This document shows, piece by piece, positions 29,785-38,310 of a DNA stretch of 64,000 bases (the first letter of the stretch is position 1; every line of letters begins with the position of its first letter). The DNA is from Ardenticatenaceae bacterium (GTDB taxonomy: Bacteria; Chloroflexota; Anaerolineae; Promineifilales; Promineifilaceae): NCBI GenBank assembly GCA_020634395.1, contig JACKBU010000010.1:1-64000 (forward strand), in the 5' to 3' direction. The translations under genes were made by a program, and so were the position numbers. The notes below the pieces were generated by a model. The model did not search any database and was not told where the DNA came from. It saw only the letters and a list, made by a program, of their open reading frames with translations.

Positions 29785-30552
29785 GTCTGCCAGAGCGGCG
29801 CGGATGGTGGGGAGCATCTGGCGGGCGGCTTCCGCGCCGCGTTCGATATATTCCAGGCTTTTGGAAAAACGATGATAAGAGTGCCCGGCGATTTCCGGGG
29901 CAATGAGGCAGTCGGCTTCGCTGACCGGGCCGCCGGAGTTGCGGATCATGGTTTCGATGGACATGAGACCGGTTCCCAACGCGCCCAGGCGATGGTAGTT
30001 GGAGGGCATGAAGATGTCGACGCCGATGACGTAATCGGCGCCCATGGCACGGACGACATCGACGGGCAGGTTATCGACCACGCCGCCATCGCAGAGGAGA
30101 CGGCCGTTAACCGCCACCGGTTTCGCCACACCGGGCACAGCACAACTGGCATGCACCAGGCGCGCCAGCGGCCCTTCCCGAAAAACAACCTTCTCGCCAT
30201 GGGCCAGATCGGTGGTCACGATGGCCAGGGGCGTGGCCAGATCACACAGTTCCACGTCGCCTAGCTGAGATTCCACCCAGGCTTCCAGCGGATCAAAACT
30301 TAACAGGCCGTCACGCGAGACGACAGGGCGGGAGAGCTGCTTCCAGCCGGTCGTTAGAGCCAGGGCGCGCATACGCTCTACGGACATACCGGCACAGTAG
30401 GCGGCGCCGACAAAGGAGCCGACGCTGGTGCCGGCGACAAAATCGATGGGGATACCGGCCGCGGTGAGGACAGACAGGACGCCGACGTGGACAGAGCCGC
30501 GAGCGGCGCCTCCGCCAAGCGCCAGACCGATTTTGAATGGGTGACTGCTCAT
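29758..30552 (-). CDS. Patatin-like phospholipase (RssA-like)
   Basis: Ser-Asp dyad lipid acyl hydrolase. 264 residues: oxyanion loop LALGGGAARG (10-19), nucleophile elbow GTSVGS (near 41-46), and the catalytic Asp in CDGGVVDNLPVDV (near 154). Small single-domain form like RssA, without signal peptide. The last nine residues are encoded in a palindromic repeat (29749-29784), so the original C-terminus may have differed. No clear ribosome site. Followed upstream by an alcohol dehydrogenase and an SCP2 protein in the same direction. Likely acts on membrane or storage lipids. Confidence 0.9.
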   Translation of the reverse strand: MSSHPFKIGLALGGGAARGSVHVGVLSVLTAAGIPIDFVAGTSVGSFVGAAYCAGMSVERMRALALTTGWKQLSRPVVSRDGLLSFDPLEAWVESQLGDVELCDLATPLAIVTTDLAHGEKVVFREGPLARLVHASCAVPGVAKPVAVNGRLLCDGGVVDNLPVDVVRAMGADYVIGVDIFMPSNYHRLGALGTGLMSIETMIRNSGGPVSEADCLIAPEIAGHSYHRFSKSLEYIERGAEAARQMLPTIRAALADNQRLTVPC

Positions 30553-30596
30553 GGTCGGGGTCTGATAGTCGGGTGATCGGTGCGGCGACTACTCGA
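30553..30596. repeat. Short inverted repeat TAGTCG/CGACTA
   Basis: TAGTCG (30566-30571) and CGACTA (30586-30591) with flanking related units (TCGGGTGATCGG, ACTCGACT) between two leftward genes. Same style as other spacer elements in the window, different sequence. Confidence 0.5.
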
Positions 30597-31766
30597 CTAA
30601 AAATCAACCTTACGGCCGTCGTAGGCGTACTGTAGAAGTCTTACTACTTCGGCTGTGTTGGGGATGCGCGGCGACATGAGGAGGTTGGCGTCGATTTCGA
30701 CGTGCTCCACCATCATGGGCAGCATCTCCACGAACTGGTCTTCTGGGATGCCGGCGGCTTGCAGGCTGCCGGGCAAATCAACCTCGTCTAACAGCCGGAA
30801 AACGGCCGTCACCACACTGTCCACCGCTTCTTGTTCATCTGCGGCCGGCAGGAGCAAGGCGTTGGCGATGTCACAGAAGCGCCCCGCGCCGCCGTTGGCG
30901 ACAAACTGCAAGGTGTAAGGCAGGAAGATAGCGGTGATACGGCCGTGCGGCACCTGGTGGAACAAAGCCCCGGCGCTGTGCCCCAGGGCGTGGGCCAGAG
31001 CCACAGAGCTGTTGCCCAGAACCATGCCCGCAATCGTGGCGGCGTTGGCCATTTTCTCGCGCGCTTCCGTATCAGCTGGGCCGTGGGCGACGGCGCGCGG
31101 CAAATAGTTGAACACCAGGCGCATGGCCTGCAAGCACAGGCCATCGGTGAAGTCGTTGGCCCAGCTGCAAATATAGGCTTCGATGGCGTGGGTTAACACG
31201 TCGATGCCGGTATCGGCCGTCACCTGGCGCGGCAGTTGGCTGGTGAAATAGGGATCGACGATAGCCATGTCCGGCGTGGCTTCCGGCGCGCCCAGGGTCA
31301 GTTTGCGGCTGCTGTCCGTGTCCGTGAGGACAATGCCATAGCCGGCCTCGGAGCCGGTTCCGGCAGTGGTGGGGATGCAGATGAGGCGCGCTTTCTGGCG
31401 CAAACCCAACGGCTCAAAGGGATTGATGGCCTCCGGGTCGATGTCTGGACGCTCGTAGTGGATCCACATGGCTTTGGCGGCGTCCATGCTGGAGCCGCCG
31501 CCCAACCCGATAATCCAGTCCGGTTCATAGGCCAGCATTTGGGCGGCGCCGCGCCGCACGGTTTGCAGCGAGGGGTCCGGCTCGACTTCGGCGAAAACCT
31601 GGCTTTCCAGCCCGGCGGCTTGCAGCTGGTTTTGCACGGCCGTGACAAATCCCAACTGCTGTATAACCGGATCGGTAACAATAAAGGCGCGTCGGCCCTG
31701 GATGATGGCCAACTGGCTCAGGGCATCTTCACCAAAACAAATTTCAGGACTGCGAAAGAACCACAT
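30597..31766 (-). CDS. Iron-containing alcohol dehydrogenase
   Basis: NAD(P)-dependent dehydrogenase of the group III (Fe/Zn) family. 389 residues: Rossmann-like domain with the dinucleotide motif GLGGGSSMDAAKAM (about 94-107), the hinge TTAGTGSEAG, and the metal-binding helical domain with Asp and His ligands in TDTGIDVLTHAIEAY (near 191-205), HALGHSAGALFH (near 262-273) and VPHGRITAIF. Substrate cannot be read: members use short alcohols, lactaldehyde, butanol or phosphonoacetaldehyde. No ribosome site seen before ATG 31766; a low-complexity spacer separates it from the SCP2 gene. Confidence 0.92.
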   Translation of the reverse strand: MWFFRSPEICFGEDALSQLAIIQGRRAFIVTDPVIQQLGFVTAVQNQLQAAGLESQVFAEVEPDPSLQTVRRGAAQMLAYEPDWIIGLGGGSSMDAAKAMWIHYERPDIDPEAINPFEPLGLRQKARLICIPTTAGTGSEAGYGIVLTDTDSSRKLTLGAPEATPDMAIVDPYFTSQLPRQVTADTGIDVLTHAIEAYICSWANDFTDGLCLQAMRLVFNYLPRAVAHGPADTEAREKMANAATIAGMVLGNSSVALAHALGHSAGALFHQVPHGRITAIFLPYTLQFVANGGAGRFCDIANALLLPAADEQEAVDSVVTAVFRLLDEVDLPGSLQAAGIPEDQFVEMLPMMVEHVEIDANLLMSPRIPNTAEVVRLLQYAYDGRKVDF

Positions 31767-31808
31767 GGTTGGTTAGTTGATGGTTGATAGTTGTTAGTTG
31801 ACGGTTGT
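31767..31808. repeat. Low-complexity TTGGTTAGTTGATGG-type spacer
   Basis: Repeated GTTAGTTGATGGTTGATAGT units fill the space between the SCP2 stop and the dehydrogenase start, with no obvious inverted partner. Another member of the spacer-repeat phenomenon. Confidence 0.5.
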
Positions 31809-31810
31809 TA

Positions 31811-32221
31811 TTAAGCGGGCCAGTCGGTATCGATGCGGGTGGTGCATTCTACCAGTTCGATGGCGGCTTTGGGGGCCTTCATGATTTTCATCATGTTGCC
31901 TTTGAGCTTTAGCTGGCGGGTCATGAGGCCTTTGATAGGATCTACCTTTTTCTCGACCACTTTGCGCCAGACATCCACCGGGGCGCTCATTACGAAGGCC
32001 GGGTCTTTGGCCGCGGGGTCTGTTACTTCCATGGCTTCGCGGCATTCACCATGCCAGAGGTCCATGTACATGTAGACATCTTGCGGCACCGGCCCGCCTG
32101 CGGTGACAACGAAATAAAAATCGCCTTCCCAGGTTTTGGCGGCTTCCCGGTAGCCTTCACTGCTGTTCAGTTCGTGCTGCAGTTGTTTAATCCACGCTTC
32201 TGTTGCAAATGGTACGCCCAT
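31811..32221 (-). CDS. SCP2 sterol-carrier-type lipid-binding protein
   Basis: 136-residue single SCP2 domain: an N-terminal helix (AWIKQLQHELNSSEGYREAA), a central beta sheet (WEGDFYFVVTAGG) and the C-terminal LMTRQLKLKGNMMKIMKAPK, the most typical SCP2 stretch (about 97-116). Such domains bind a fatty acyl or other hydrophobic ligand in a tunnel. ATG 32221 follows GGAGG. Neighbours are a dehydrogenase and a patatin lipase, consistent with lipid metabolism. A second SCP2 gene is at 45985-46392. Confidence 0.85.
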   Translation of the reverse strand: MGVPFATEAWIKQLQHELNSSEGYREAAKTWEGDFYFVVTAGGPVPQDVYMYMDLWHGECREAMEVTDPAAKDPAFVMSAPVDVWRKVVEKKVDPIKGLMTRQLKLKGNMMKIMKAPKAAIELVECTTRIDTDWPA

Positions 32222-32608
32222 TGTTTACCTCCGGCTGTTGGTTCTATTATTTTGCTTGATAAGGGACGGCAAACCACGCCCAAAAACAAGGTTTTTGCAC
32301 CTTCCTGATCTGTCCCGGTTCACTCGACTTGTTGGCATGATCTGGTAGCTATTCTCCCTCATTCAAAGATAACACAGGGTCCCGGTTTTGTCACCATGAT
32401 TGCGGTTTGTGGCAAACCGATTGGGCGCCACCCGGCGCGCGAAATATGCAGGGTAAAAGGGATGATCGAAAGATGATCGAAGGATGATCGAAGGATGAGT
32501 GAAGAAAGGATGAACCGTAGGCGTGCCGTTCGTTCAACTCCGGGTGTAAAACCGGTACGCATAAGGCCCGTATCGCCCGGCGCTGAAGTCGGCGGGCTGC
32601 CCAACAAC
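32222..32608 (+). ncRNA. Candidate structured RNA in a 610-base gene-free stretch
   Basis: No supported gene occurs from 32222 to 32832. The part 32395-32608 is full of short complementary arms: GGTTTGTGGCAAACC (from 32403), purine-rich GATGATCGAAG units (32461-32497), GCGTGCC (32521-32527) pairing with GGTACGC (32554-32560), CCGG on both sides of GTGTAAAA, and GCCCGGCG with CGGCGGGC (32575-32598). A clean terminator follows at 32609. This suggests a transcribed rightward RNA, 150-250 bases. It does not match tmRNA, RNase P, SRP, T-box or common riboswitches by eye. It could also be the decayed end of a mobile element. Confidence 0.35.
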
Positions 32609-32629
32609 GCCCCGTAAACGGGGCTTTTT
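32609..32629 (+). terminator. Intrinsic terminator GCCCCG-TAAA-CGGGGC-TTTTT
   Basis: Six GC pairs (32609-32614 with 32619-32624), 4-base loop, then TTTTT and CCCCC. It faces right, 200 bases before the next gene, so it ends a transcript from the upstream gene-free stretch rather than a protein gene. Confidence 0.8.
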
Positions 32630-32832
32630 CCCCCTTTTAGCCGGTCTTTACCGGCGTTGTCAGCCAGCCGGGGGGTTTAGGCGAAACCAGGCAACAGCTT
32701 ATGGGCGGCGAGCAGGCCACTGCCCTACCGGATCGCAAAGGTCAAAGCACGCGGACAGGATTCTCGGCTATAATCGGATATGGTAGGGAGTGCGGCGCTC
32801 CTGGCGCACGCTTATTCTGAAAGGGGCAAACC
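32630..32832 (+). promoter_or_regulatory. Leader and weak promoter of patatin gene
   Basis: Two more small hairpins occur (CCGGTCTTTACCGG at 32641; GGTTTAGGCGAAACC near 32677). A perfect -10 TATAAT lies at 32769-32774 but no good -35 stands 16-18 bases before it. The ribosome site AAGGGG precedes the ATG at 32833. Confidence 0.4.
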
Positions 32833-34152
32833 ATGAATGCGATCCATGCGAAAAACAAAGCTACACCGGCAGCCCGCAGCAAAACGGCCGTCGTGCTGGC
32901 CGGCGGCGGGCTAACCGGTCTGGTGTATGAAATTGGCGCGCTGCGAGCCATCGACGACCTGCTCGTCAACCAAAGCGTCAACGACCTGGACGTTTACGTG
33001 GGGACCAGCGCCGGGGCGCTGGTGGCCGCCGGGCTGGCCAACGGGCTGCACCCGGAAACGATGATGCAGGCCCTGGCCGGTTCTATCCCGGCCATTACCC
33101 CGGTGATGCGGCGCGACATCATGCGCTTTAACACCGGCGAAATTGTGCGGCGCGGCCTCGGTCTGCCGCAGCTGCTGCTGCGCGGCTGGCTCCACTACCT
33201 GCGCCACGCCAAAGATATGACCCTGTTCGACATTTTGTGGTTTATGCTGGAAGGGCTGCCCTCCTCCTTTTACGACAGCCAGGCATTGGCGCAGTACGTC
33301 GCCCACCTGCTGCAAGAATTGGGAGGCACCGACGACTTCCGGCAGTTAGAAAAAGACCTGTTTCTGGTGGCTACCAACCTGGAGAATGGGGAGCGGGCAG
33401 TCTTCAGCCGCTATGCGCAGAGCCACGTGCCAATTTCGCAGGCGGTGGCCGCCTCGTCGGCGCTGCCGATGATGTATAAGCCGGTGCGGCTGGACGGCGC
33501 GGAATACGTAGACGGCGGGCTGCGAGGCAATGCCAGCCTGGACGTGGCGATTGAGCAGGGGGCCAAACTGGTGTTATGCATCAATCCGCTGGTGCCCTAC
33601 GACAACAGCCAGGACGCCTTCATCCCCTTTTTGGGGCCAGATAAGGGAGCAAGCGAACAGCGGCAGCACGTAAGCGACAAGGGCTTGCAGGCGGTAGCCA
33701 ACCAGGTGTTCCGCACGTTTTCCCACGCGGGCCTGCATTACCACATCAAACAGCTGCGGCGGGCGCACCCAGACGTCGACATCATCCTGATTGAGCCGCG
33801 CCGCGACGATTACAAAATGCAGTTTTATAACATCATGCGTTTTTCGGCGCGGCTAACCATTGCCCGGCATGGGTACGAATCGGTGACGCTGGGGCTGGCG
33901 GAGGATTACCAGGAGTACAAGGAGATCCTGGCGCGGCACGGCATTGAGCTGAGCCGCCGCTTTGTGATTGAGGAGCTGGCAACAATCCGCGAATCGGGCT
34001 ATGACCTGGAGGTGGTGCGGGAAGTCTTGGAGAAACGGCCGTCGTCCACCGGCCAGGCCGCCCGGCCAGAAGAACCGGTTACCCGGCGGCTGGATCAGAC
34101 CCTGGCCGATCTGGATCTGGCGCTGGAATTGTGGGGGGAACAGGCGGGATAA
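32833..34152 (+). CDS. Patatin-like phospholipase, long form
   Basis: 439 residues. Oxyanion loop VVLAGGGLTGLVYEIGALRA (19-38), nucleophile elbow YVGTSAGALVA (about 55-65), catalytic Asp in YVDGGLRGNASLDVA (near 221-235). The C-terminal third (about 270-439) is helical and holds charged stretches such as IELSRRFVIEELATIRESGY; no known domain was recognised. No signal peptide. It ends converging with the O-antigen ligase gene, their 3' ends overlapping by 74 bases. Second lipase of this fold in the window, only distantly similar to 29758-30552. Probable cytoplasmic or membrane-bound lipid hydrolase. Confidence 0.9.
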   Translation: MNAIHAKNKATPAARSKTAVVLAGGGLTGLVYEIGALRAIDDLLVNQSVNDLDVYVGTSAGALVAAGLANGLHPETMMQALAGSIPAITPVMRRDIMRFNTGEIVRRGLGLPQLLLRGWLHYLRHAKDMTLFDILWFMLEGLPSSFYDSQALAQYVAHLLQELGGTDDFRQLEKDLFLVATNLENGERAVFSRYAQSHVPISQAVAASSALPMMYKPVRLDGAEYVDGGLRGNASLDVAIEQGAKLVLCINPLVPYDNSQDAFIPFLGPDKGASEQRQHVSDKGLQAVANQVFRTFSHAGLHYHIKQLRRAHPDVDIILIEPRRDDYKMQFYNIMRFSARLTIARHGYESVTLGLAEDYQEYKEILARHGIELSRRFVIEELATIRESGYDLEVVREVLEKRPSSTGQAARPEEPVTRRLDQTLADLDLALELWGEQAG

Positions 34153-35434
34153 CGGCCGCCTGCCAGACCAGCCGGTGCATGGCCGTTAACAAACCCAAAG
34201 CCAGCCAGAAGCTCAGCCCTGTTTTAGAACCCAGGGCCAGGGCGTCGGTGAGGCCGTAGATGTGGAGGGCGGCCAGTCCGGCCAGGAGACCCAGGGCAAA
34301 CGGCCGTAAGGTTGCGTCGCGCCGCGCCGCCTGCCAACCCAGCCAGAAAGCAATCAATAAAAGAGCCAGATAGACAATCAGGCCGGGCAGGCCGACGTCC
34401 AGCGCCGTTTGCAGGAAGATGTCGTGGGCGTGGGCGATGTCGTAAGTGGGGCTGACGTTCAGGGGATAGAGGCGGCGCACGACCTGGCGAAACGTGCCCA
34501 GGCCGGTGCCGGTGAAGGGAAAATCGCCGACGGCCGTCAGGGCCCAGCGCCACACTTCCTGGCGGAAGCCGATAGACCCGAGAGAGCCAACGGCCGTCTG
34601 GCTGAGCTGGGAGGGATCATCCCAGGCAGTTTGCAAACGCTCCGGGCCAATCCAGACGATGGCGGCCAGCCCCAGGAGAAGCAGGGCGGCGGCGGCACGC
34701 CAAAACCAGCGGCGTCTGGGGGAAGCAGGCAGCGCGGCAGCCCACAAGATGAGCAGGACGAGCAGGCCGCCGGCCGCGCCCAGCCAGCCGCTGCGCGACT
34801 GGGTGAGGAGGAGGGTGACGGCGGTGAGGAGGGTGAGAAGGAGAACGGCCGTCAGGGCCAGCCGGGGCCGGGCGGCAGGCCGCCAGCCCAGGAGCAAAGA
34901 GAGCAGCAGCGGCAGGTAAAGCAGCAAAGTTCCGGCCAGCTGGTTGGGCTGGACGCCGGCGGCGCTGCCGGGCAGTTGGAGGAGCTGGCCGGGCAGCCGC
35001 TGCAAGATCGACGCCAGCAGGGGAACTTTGTAGATCCAGGCCGCGCTAAGAATGCCGATGAGGAGGAAGCCCGCGCCGAGTATTCCCCAAACCAGGAAGC
35101 CGGCCCACAGTTGGGGGCGGCTGCGAACGGCCGTGGACAGGTAAAGCCACCAGGCATACCCCAGCAGCAGGCCGGTGAGCTTGGGCAGCGTGAGGTCGGG
35201 GTCGGCGGAGACGATGACGGCGATAAGGACCATGCTCCACCAGCCCAACCAGAGGACGTTGAAGGGAGTGGGCTTTAGGGGTCGGATGAAGAAGAAGAGG
35301 AGAAGGAGGAGGAGGGAAACGGCCGTTAAGGATGGTATCGTCGCTGGAAAAAGCAGAAAAACGGCAATAACCACCAGCGTCCCTCCTGCAACGACCTGGA
35401 GATTTGTAGAAGGCCATTTACTCCAACGCTTCAT
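34079..35434 (-). CDS. O-antigen ligase/polymerase-like membrane protein (Wzy_C)
   Basis: 451 residues with about eleven membrane helices, very rich in Leu. The large outer loop has the family pattern: GFRQEVWRWALTAV, FTGTGLGTFRQV, and YDIAHAHDIFLQTALDVGLP, where the AHAHD stretch is the conserved His region of O-antigen ligases. It would join or polymerise lipid-linked glycan on the outer face. In a presumed monoderm there is no lipopolysaccharide, so the acceptor may be a teichoic-acid-like polymer or protein. Its 3' end overlaps the convergent patatin gene. Octamer-rich and GC-rich, unlike the middle of the polysaccharide cluster. Confidence 0.82.
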   Translation of the reverse strand: MKRWSKWPSTNLQVVAGGTLVVIAVFLLFPATIPSLTAVSLLLLLLFFFIRPLKPTPFNVLWLGWWSMVLIAVIVSADPDLTLPKLTGLLLGYAWWLYLSTAVRSRPQLWAGFLVWGILGAGFLLIGILSAAWIYKVPLLASILQRLPGQLLQLPGSAAGVQPNQLAGTLLLYLPLLLSLLLGWRPAARPRLALTAVLLLTLLTAVTLLLTQSRSGWLGAAGGLLVLLILWAAALPASPRRRWFWRAAAALLLLGLAAIVWIGPERLQTAWDDPSQLSQTAVGSLGSIGFRQEVWRWALTAVGDFPFTGTGLGTFRQVVRRLYPLNVSPTYDIAHAHDIFLQTALDVGLPGLIVYLALLLIAFWLGWQAARRDATLRPFALGLLAGLAALHIYGLTDALALGSKTGLSFWLALGLLTAMHRLVWQAAVIPPVPPTIPAPDPDRPGSDPAAG

Positions 35435-35468
35435 ATTCTTTGCTTAACTTATAAGCCTCACACGGCCG

Positions 35469-36260
35469 TCAACAGGAAGGACTATCCAGCACAGGCGTCG
35501 GAAACTTTCTTAGACCGGTCAGCTGTAGACATACGAGCCATAAAAACCAGGGATTATAAATTAGATAACGCCGCCATAACCGGCGCGGCTCCATCAATAG
35601 ACGAAAGAACCACTCCAGACTGAGACGCTGCATCCACCGAGGCGCTTGTCGCACCTGGCCCGTATGAAAATCAAATGCTGCTCCTACACCGATTAAAACC
35701 GGTGCCTTTAGCTGCTCCCTATAACGCGCCATCCAGAGATCTTGTTTGGGAGTGCCCAAGCCGACCCATACAATGTCTGCTCCACTTTCATTAATCTGAT
35801 TAAGGATGGCAGATTCTTCATCGCTATTCAAAGGCCGAAACGGCGGAGAATACCCGCCGGCTATCTGCAAGCCGGGATAAAGTTGCTCCAGGCGTTGAGC
35901 CAACCGCTCTGGAACACCCTCTGCTCCGCCATAAAAGAAATGGCGATATCCCTCTTCGACAGACAATTGGCACAAGGATAACATGAGATCTGGACCATAA
36001 ACCCGCTCTACCGCAGTTTTGCCTCTGAATTTTCCCAAAAACACCAGAGGCATACCGTCGGGCGTTGCCATTCCGGCTCCGTTAACGGCGGCTCGCATTT
36101 GTGGCTCAACGTAGCATTCCATGACCGTGTGTACCGTGCAAACCGAGACATAACGACGCTGGCCGGTCTGGATCCAGTGACATATTTGTGCAAGTGCGTC
36201 GTTCATTGTCATGGTATTGATGTTTACACCCAAGATATTTGTACAAGAAAGGTTTTTCAT
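35469..36260 (-). CDS. WecG/TagA/CpsF-type glycosyltransferase
   Basis: Transfers an N-acetylhexosaminuronic acid or N-acetylmannosamine to a lipid-linked sugar, an early step of a surface glycan. 263 residues: ILGVNINTMTMNDALAQI at the start, then VNGAGMATPDGMPLVFLGK (active-site region with Asp near 68), VYGPDLMLSLC, HFFYGGAEGVPERLAQRL, PGLQIAGGYSPPF and GADIVWVGLGTPKQDLWM. All hallmark stretches are present, in the right order. ATG follows AAAGAGA. Transcribed with the GT4 gene upstream (37-base gap). GT26 family assignment is confident. Confidence 0.92.
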   Translation of the reverse strand: MKNLSCTNILGVNINTMTMNDALAQICHWIQTGQRRYVSVCTVHTVMECYVEPQMRAAVNGAGMATPDGMPLVFLGKFRGKTAVERVYGPDLMLSLCQLSVEEGYRHFFYGGAEGVPERLAQRLEQLYPGLQIAGGYSPPFRPLNSDEESAILNQINESGADIVWVGLGTPKQDLWMARYREQLKAPVLIGVGAAFDFHTGQVRQAPRWMQRLSLEWFFRLLMEPRRLWRRYLIYNPWFLWLVCLQLTGLRKFPTPVLDSPSC

Positions 36261-36297
36261 AAACTGTCTCTTTCTGTTATGGTGGGCAACTAGAAAA

Positions 36298-37476
36298 TTA
36301 AAGCACTTTTTGGTATGCGGACAGGGTTAGCTGTGCGAGTCTTTCCCAGGTATATCTATCTTCCAACTTTTTCTTGCCCCTCTCACCCATTACTTTTGCG
36401 TGTTCTGGATTACAAAGCAAATCAATGATCTTGTCGGCGATGTCACTGCTGGTCTGGTTTACAAGGTAGCCATTGTAGCCATTGTCAATCACATCGGATA
36501 CGGCCGTTATATTCCCTCCTATTACCGGCTTGCCGAATTGCCAGGCCTCCGTATAGACACCGCCAAAACTTTCCTGCGTGCTTGGCACACATAGCAGCGT
36601 ACAGGCTGCCAACGCATTGCTTTTTTCCTGCAAGTCTACCCTTCCCAGGCGGTGAATTCGCCTGTCCGGTTTGGCAGCAAACTCCCGTTCCGACTGCCCC
36701 ACGGGCGGGCCTATAAAAACAAAGTGCGCCTCAGGTACTCGCCGCCAAACGGCATCAGCCGCCTGTAGAAGCTGCGAATATCCCTTATAGGCATAGTGCT
36801 GTCCCAGGAACAGGATACAGGGACCGTCAATACCGTTTTTCTCCAAAAAAGCCTGCGGTTCCACACGTTCTGCCAGCACAGGCCCTGTGCCGGTGACAGC
36901 AATACGCTCTTCCCGTACACCCAATCTCACCAGAGTTTCTTTTTCTGGCCGGGTAAGGCAAAAAACAAGATCTGCCTTTTTATAGAGTTCAATATACACC
37001 TTATAACGCCAGCCGACCCAACGGGGATGATGGAAAGGCGTAAACACAAAGGGCACATCTTTCTTTTGGGCCAGTTCTAGCGAGGCATAACTGAGTGGCT
37101 CCCGCCCAATTCGGAAGTTGTGTACTAAATCTACTTTCTGCACATAAGTCTCAAAACTTTCTCTTAAGCAACTAGCGATGGGCGGTACCGCTTGCTTCAT
37201 AAACGGATAATATCCGACAACATACGGTAACAAATACAACCTTTGTGATAAAGGAAGTCCTAGGCGTAGGACGTCAATTCCGTCTATAGTGTAGTGCAAC
37301 TCTTCTGCAGGGATGCGAAGAGTTGTCCCCAAAAGCCAATCGGTACGATTGCGGTTCCACATGCTTATCACCTGAACGTGATGCTGTTGCTGCAAAACTT
37401 GCGCCAACCTGTGCGCATGCAACTGCGCTCCGCCAGTCGAAGGTGGATAAGCAGTGAGGGTGTAGAGTAGCCGCAT
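36298..37476 (-). CDS. GT4-type glycosyltransferase
   Basis: 392 residues with GT-B architecture: N-domain start LLYTLTAYPPSTGGAQLHAHRL (glycine-rich acceptor loop; partial), C-domain with GIDGPCILFLGQHYAYKGY (about 215-233), and the donor site TQESFGGVYTEAWQFGKPVI (about 310-329) with E-x7-E spacing. Adds a sugar to the growing surface polysaccharide, using a nucleotide sugar. ATG 37476 begins directly after the sulfotransferase stop codon, so translation is coupled. Base composition is AT-richer than the flanks. Confidence 0.9.
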   Translation of the reverse strand: MRLLYTLTAYPPSTGGAQLHAHRLAQVLQQQHHVQVISMWNRNRTDWLLGTTLRIPAEELHYTIDGIDVLRLGLPLSQRLYLLPYVVGYYPFMKQAVPPIASCLRESFETYVQKVDLVHNFRIGREPLSYASLELAQKKDVPFVFTPFHHPRWVGWRYKVYIELYKKADLVFCLTRPEKETLVRLGVREERIAVTGTGPVLAERVEPQAFLEKNGIDGPCILFLGQHYAYKGYSQLLQAADAVWRRVPEAHFVFIGPPVGQSEREFAAKPDRRIHRLGRVDLQEKSNALAACTLLCVPSTQESFGGVYTEAWQFGKPVIGGNITAVSDVIDNGYNGYLVNQTSSDIADKIIDLLCNPEHAKVMGERGKKKLEDRYTWERLAQLTLSAYQKVL

Positions 37477-38310
37477 TTACCAGTCTGAATCCTTTTCAAA
37501 GCCATACTTGATAACGATTTCACCACCATTTACCTTGAACAGTTCTTTCAAATCGTCGTCAAGATACTGCTTCCATTCCTGTGTTTTCCCTTTGCGGTAG
37601 GTAGGGCTGGCTTTGGAGATCATTCTTTGGCTTAACTCGCTAAACCAATTCTCACTGGTGTTAATGCCCAGGTAGTGGTATATGCCCTTCAAGGTTGTGA
37701 GCTGGGTTTGTTTTTGAGTTTCAGAAAACGCCTGCACTAAGTCTTCAAAGCGAACCGTCATGCAATCTGTGTTAAGCCACCCTGTGAAGTATTCTAGAAT
37801 TTCACAGAAAGGCGGTACACCACAGGCAGAATCGCCCTCGATAAGAAAGCGTAATTTTTCTTTGAATGTGGGTTGCTTTGATAACGGTCCATGCAAATGG
37901 TGGTTGTGGATTTTTTCAATGTAAAAAACGTTGGAAACGAGAATATCCCGAGGGTCACGAATCAAAAACAAGCACTTGACGCCGTTACGGGCAATAAGAT
38001 TGCGGCTTTCTTCTGAGAAGTAGAGGTGGGAAACTAGTATCTGCCCGGCACGCTGCCGCTGGAAAAGGGCTGTTAAGCCACCGTACTGGGAGATATTGTC
38101 AGGGTTTAAAGTGCGAACAAACGGCCGATACAGGTGTGGGTGTAGACATAAAACTCGTTCCAGCAAGTGGGTTCCGGCTTTGGGCACGGATATGCATAGT
38201 ATTTTGGGGGCATCCTGGCTGGTAAGACGGTATAGCATTTTTTGGGGCGTTAGCCCGAAACGCTCTAAATCCCACCAATATTTCTTGATTTTGGACATCA
38301 TTCGTTCCAT
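37477..38310 (-). CDS. Sulfotransferase
   Basis: Transfers sulfate from PAPS to a sugar. 277 residues: the 5'-phosphosulfate loop ILCISVPKAGTHLLERVL (34-51, PKAGTHLL), and the 3'-phosphate motif LFLIRDPRDILVSN (about 123-136, RDPRD). A C-terminal helix region with MISKASPTYRKGKTQEWKQY resembles the substrate/PAPS clamp with R-K-G. Lies between a GT4 and a TPR-type gene in the surface-polysaccharide cluster, with a start overlapping the TPR gene by 13 bases. With the second sulfotransferase at 42189 this suggests a sulfated exopolysaccharide. Confidence 0.88.
   Translation of the reverse strand: MERMMSKIKKYWWDLERFGLTPQKMLYRLTSQDAPKILCISVPKAGTHLLERVLCLHPHLYRPFVRTLNPDNISQYGGLTALFQRQRAGQILVSHLYFSEESRNLIARNGVKCLFLIRDPRDILVSNVFYIEKIHNHHLHGPLSKQPTFKEKLRFLIEGDSACGVPPFCEILEYFTGWLNTDCMTVRFEDLVQAFSETQKQTQLTTLKGIYHYLGINTSENWFSELSQRMISKASPTYRKGKTQEWKQYLDDDLKELFKVNGGEIVIKYGFEKDSDW

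Noticed and set aside
32521..32560. tRNA-like T-loop GTTCAACTC
   Set aside because: The flanking bases cannot form a T-stem and no anticodon or acceptor stem is present.
32359..32607. 82-codon minus-strand frame in the gene-free stretch
   Set aside because: Spans hairpins and the purine repeat, no ribosome site, no recognisable similarity.
32716..32732. GCCACTG as a cobalamin riboswitch core
   Set aside because: The other conserved elements, including the B12 box, are missing in the expected order.
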